Assembly: GCA_013287435.1 (NCBI GenBank)
Contig: JABDDU010000001.1
Location: 111,588 to 175,587 of the forward strand
Reading direction: 5' to 3'
DNA: 64,000 nucleotides
Origin: Verrucomicrobiota bacterium
GTDB lineage: Bacteria; Pseudomonadota; Gammaproteobacteria; Coxiellales; Coxiellaceae
This document shows positions 63,062-64,000 of the stretch, piece by piece. Each line of letters begins with the position of its first letter. Position 1 is the stretch's first letter. Under the pieces are notes generated by a model. It worked only from the letters and a program-made list of their open reading frames with translations, made no database searches and was not told the origin of the DNA. A program made the translations under genes and the position numbers.

Positions 63062-64000
63062 TTGAAAATTCCAAAATTTACACTCGAAGAAATAAAAGCG
63101 GTAGTCAATCATTCTAAGTCATTCCAATCAACATTTACTTATTTATTCGATTTAGAAATTGCCACAAAAGAATTTCCTGAATATCGTGATAAATTAATTA
63201 AAAGCATCATTTATAATGATGCAGAATTTTGTGCAGTCATGCGAGTTCACATAGATTGTTTAGAGTTTGTCAGAACCTTCCCTGATTATGCGGATATTTT
63301 TTTTGAAGAAATACTGAAAGATGATAAAAAATTTGATCAAGTCGTTACTGGTATGCGTGCATTATTAGGATTTGATGAGTATTTCCATCCTTATGCAAAA
63401 AAAATGGCTTATAAAATTGCGATGACTCCATTACAGCGAGACAAAAAAATCTGTTCCGTGCATGACTGTTGTGATTTTTTTGAAAAATTTCCGGAAGTGT
63501 CAAATACCGTGTTTGAATGGATGTTCAATGATAACAAGCGTTATGGTTTTTTTGTATATTCCATTTATGATTTTACTGCTCTATTAAAACTGTGTCCGTC
63601 ATATCGTGCTCAGTTAATGAAAAGATTGTTGGATGGTAAGGCTGGTGAAAGGTATGAGTTCCACCGTCTTTTAAGAACAGTGGTTGATTTTAAAGCGCTA
63701 TTCAATAATTTGCCTTCCCGTTCCATTTTTTCAACTCTTTTCGAAAATAGTCCAAAATCAATGATCATTAAGGTATTACATGAAGAATTAAAAACACTAT
63801 TTAGCGATCCGCATTTTTTTGATGCATACTTCAATGATGATGATTCATTGGCTTTTATGCGACAATTGTTTCCGGATGTAAAAGAAATTGCGCAAGGTAA
63901 TGTAGGGGATGTGCGTAATGCAATTAAAACAAACATCAGAGGGGAAGCTGCCGCAATCAGAACCGACTTTTTTTCGAGGAATACACGCTATACAAGTTAT
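63062..64000 (+). CDS. 35-residue helical-repeat protein, 3' end beyond the window
   Basis: The frame is open from 63062 to the right edge (313 codons visible). It shows four successive 35-residue units beginning FPEYRDKL, FPDYADIF, FHPYAKKM and FPEVSNTV, followed by longer ones beginning CPSYRAQL and LPSRSIF. Unit pattern: FPxYxxxLxxxI, then D, F and a hydrophobic end; two helices per unit are predicted, giving an alpha-solenoid. No known repeat family is matched with confidence. No ATG starts it: TTG at 63062 is one base after the AAAGGAG ribosome-binding site, while ATT at 63068 lies at the normal 7 bases and yields MPKFTLEEIKA. Possibly an effector. Confidence 0.7.
   Translation, partial: MKIPKFTLEEIKAVVNHSKSFQSTFTYLFDLEIATKEFPEYRDKLIKSIIYNDAEFCAVMRVHIDCLEFVRTFPDYADIFFEEILKDDKKFDQVVTGMRALLGFDEYFHPYAKKMAYKIAMTPLQRDKKICSVHDCCDFFEKFPEVSNTVFEWMFNDNKRYGFFVYSIYDFTALLKLCPSYRAQLMKRLLDGKAGERYEFHRLLRTVVDFKALFNNLPSRSIFSTLFENSPKSMIIKVLHEELKTLFSDPHFFDAYFNDDDSLAFMRQLFPDVKEIAQGNVGDVRNAIKTNIRGEAAAIRTDFFSRNTRYTSY

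Noticed and set aside
1..64000. CRISPR arrays, rRNA or tRNA genes
   Set aside because: The tandem short repeats in the window have units of 6-10 bp without unique spacers, and no tRNA cloverleaf or rRNA motif was recognised by eye. A tRNAscan or Infernal run could still find a small RNA.

Overview
The window reads as a chromosomal segment of an AT-rich gammaproteobacterium, most likely a host-associated member of the Legionellales (Coxiella/Legionella side). This is inferred from typical gammaproteobacterial genes (ubiG, cyoABCD, cydABXDC, lptFG, valS, rpsO-pnp, speA, msbA-lpxK, fadE/fadD) mixed with genes usual in intracellular bacteria of that order: an ERG4/ERG24-type sterol reductase, a complete eukaryotic-type Ser/Thr kinase with a Ser/Thr-Pro tail, and a protein of 35-residue helical repeats running off the right edge. 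No rRNA, tRNA, CRISPR array or prophage was recognised.

Layout. 1-5.1 kb: a partial gene, mupP-like phosphatase, foldback repeat, 46-aa membrane mini-protein, ubiG coupled to a P-loop ATPase with its own promoter, a cation efflux protein and sohB. 5.2-8.2 kb: a membrane-anchored glutamate-synthase-like flavoprotein, a 27-aa Cys-rich secreted peptide and a multi-pass membrane protein. 8.3-13.2 kb: cyoABCD behind a clear sigma-70 promoter, then a DUF4142 protein. 13.2-19.9 kb: a KfrA_N-PAS-GGDEF-EAL regulator and a small cluster of a haem-oxygenase-like diiron protein, a nucleotidyltransferase and a divergent flavin-dependent halogenase, cut by foldback elements. 19.9-25.3 kb: bamE, valS, lptFG. 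25.4-32.2 kb: sterol reductase, a PbgA/YejM-type sulfatase-fold protein, a YiiX-type cysteine hydrolase, purB. 32.2-40.4 kb: a DegT aminotransferase, an HSD10-type SDR, speA, a degenerate sulfatase, a lone tyrosine integrase. 40.8-49.5 kb: rpsO-pnp, Ser/Thr kinase, comEC-msbA-lpxK. 49.5-57.5 kb: a DUF4143 ATPase, an FAH-family hydrolase, and cydABXDC. 57.8-64 kb: fadE-fadD-L,D-transpeptidase and the repeat protein.

The strongest non-genic signal is a set of transposase-less foldback elements. Family A (175 bp, TIR GTAACAGATCA, four copies) and family B (TIR near CTTTGTACACGAC, two copies) carry 8-9 bp target-site duplications, so insertion sites can be reconstructed. One family A copy split a translationally coupled gene pair (nucleotidyltransferase/diiron protein) and another supplied a new stop codon to an SDR gene. 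A third family (ends AATGCGAA) and short CAGTTATCAG/TGATCACTGA repeats fill intergenic and within-operon spacers.

Functionally, the segment covers two quinol oxidase systems (haem-copper bo3 and high-affinity bd with its CydDC exporter), envelope biogenesis (MsbA, LpxK, LptFG, BamE, PbgA-like, MupP, L,D-transpeptidase), fatty-acid beta-oxidation (FadE, FadD, HSD10-type SDR) and several candidate host-interaction proteins. All identifications rest on reading motifs and comparing with remembered family features; no database search was run.
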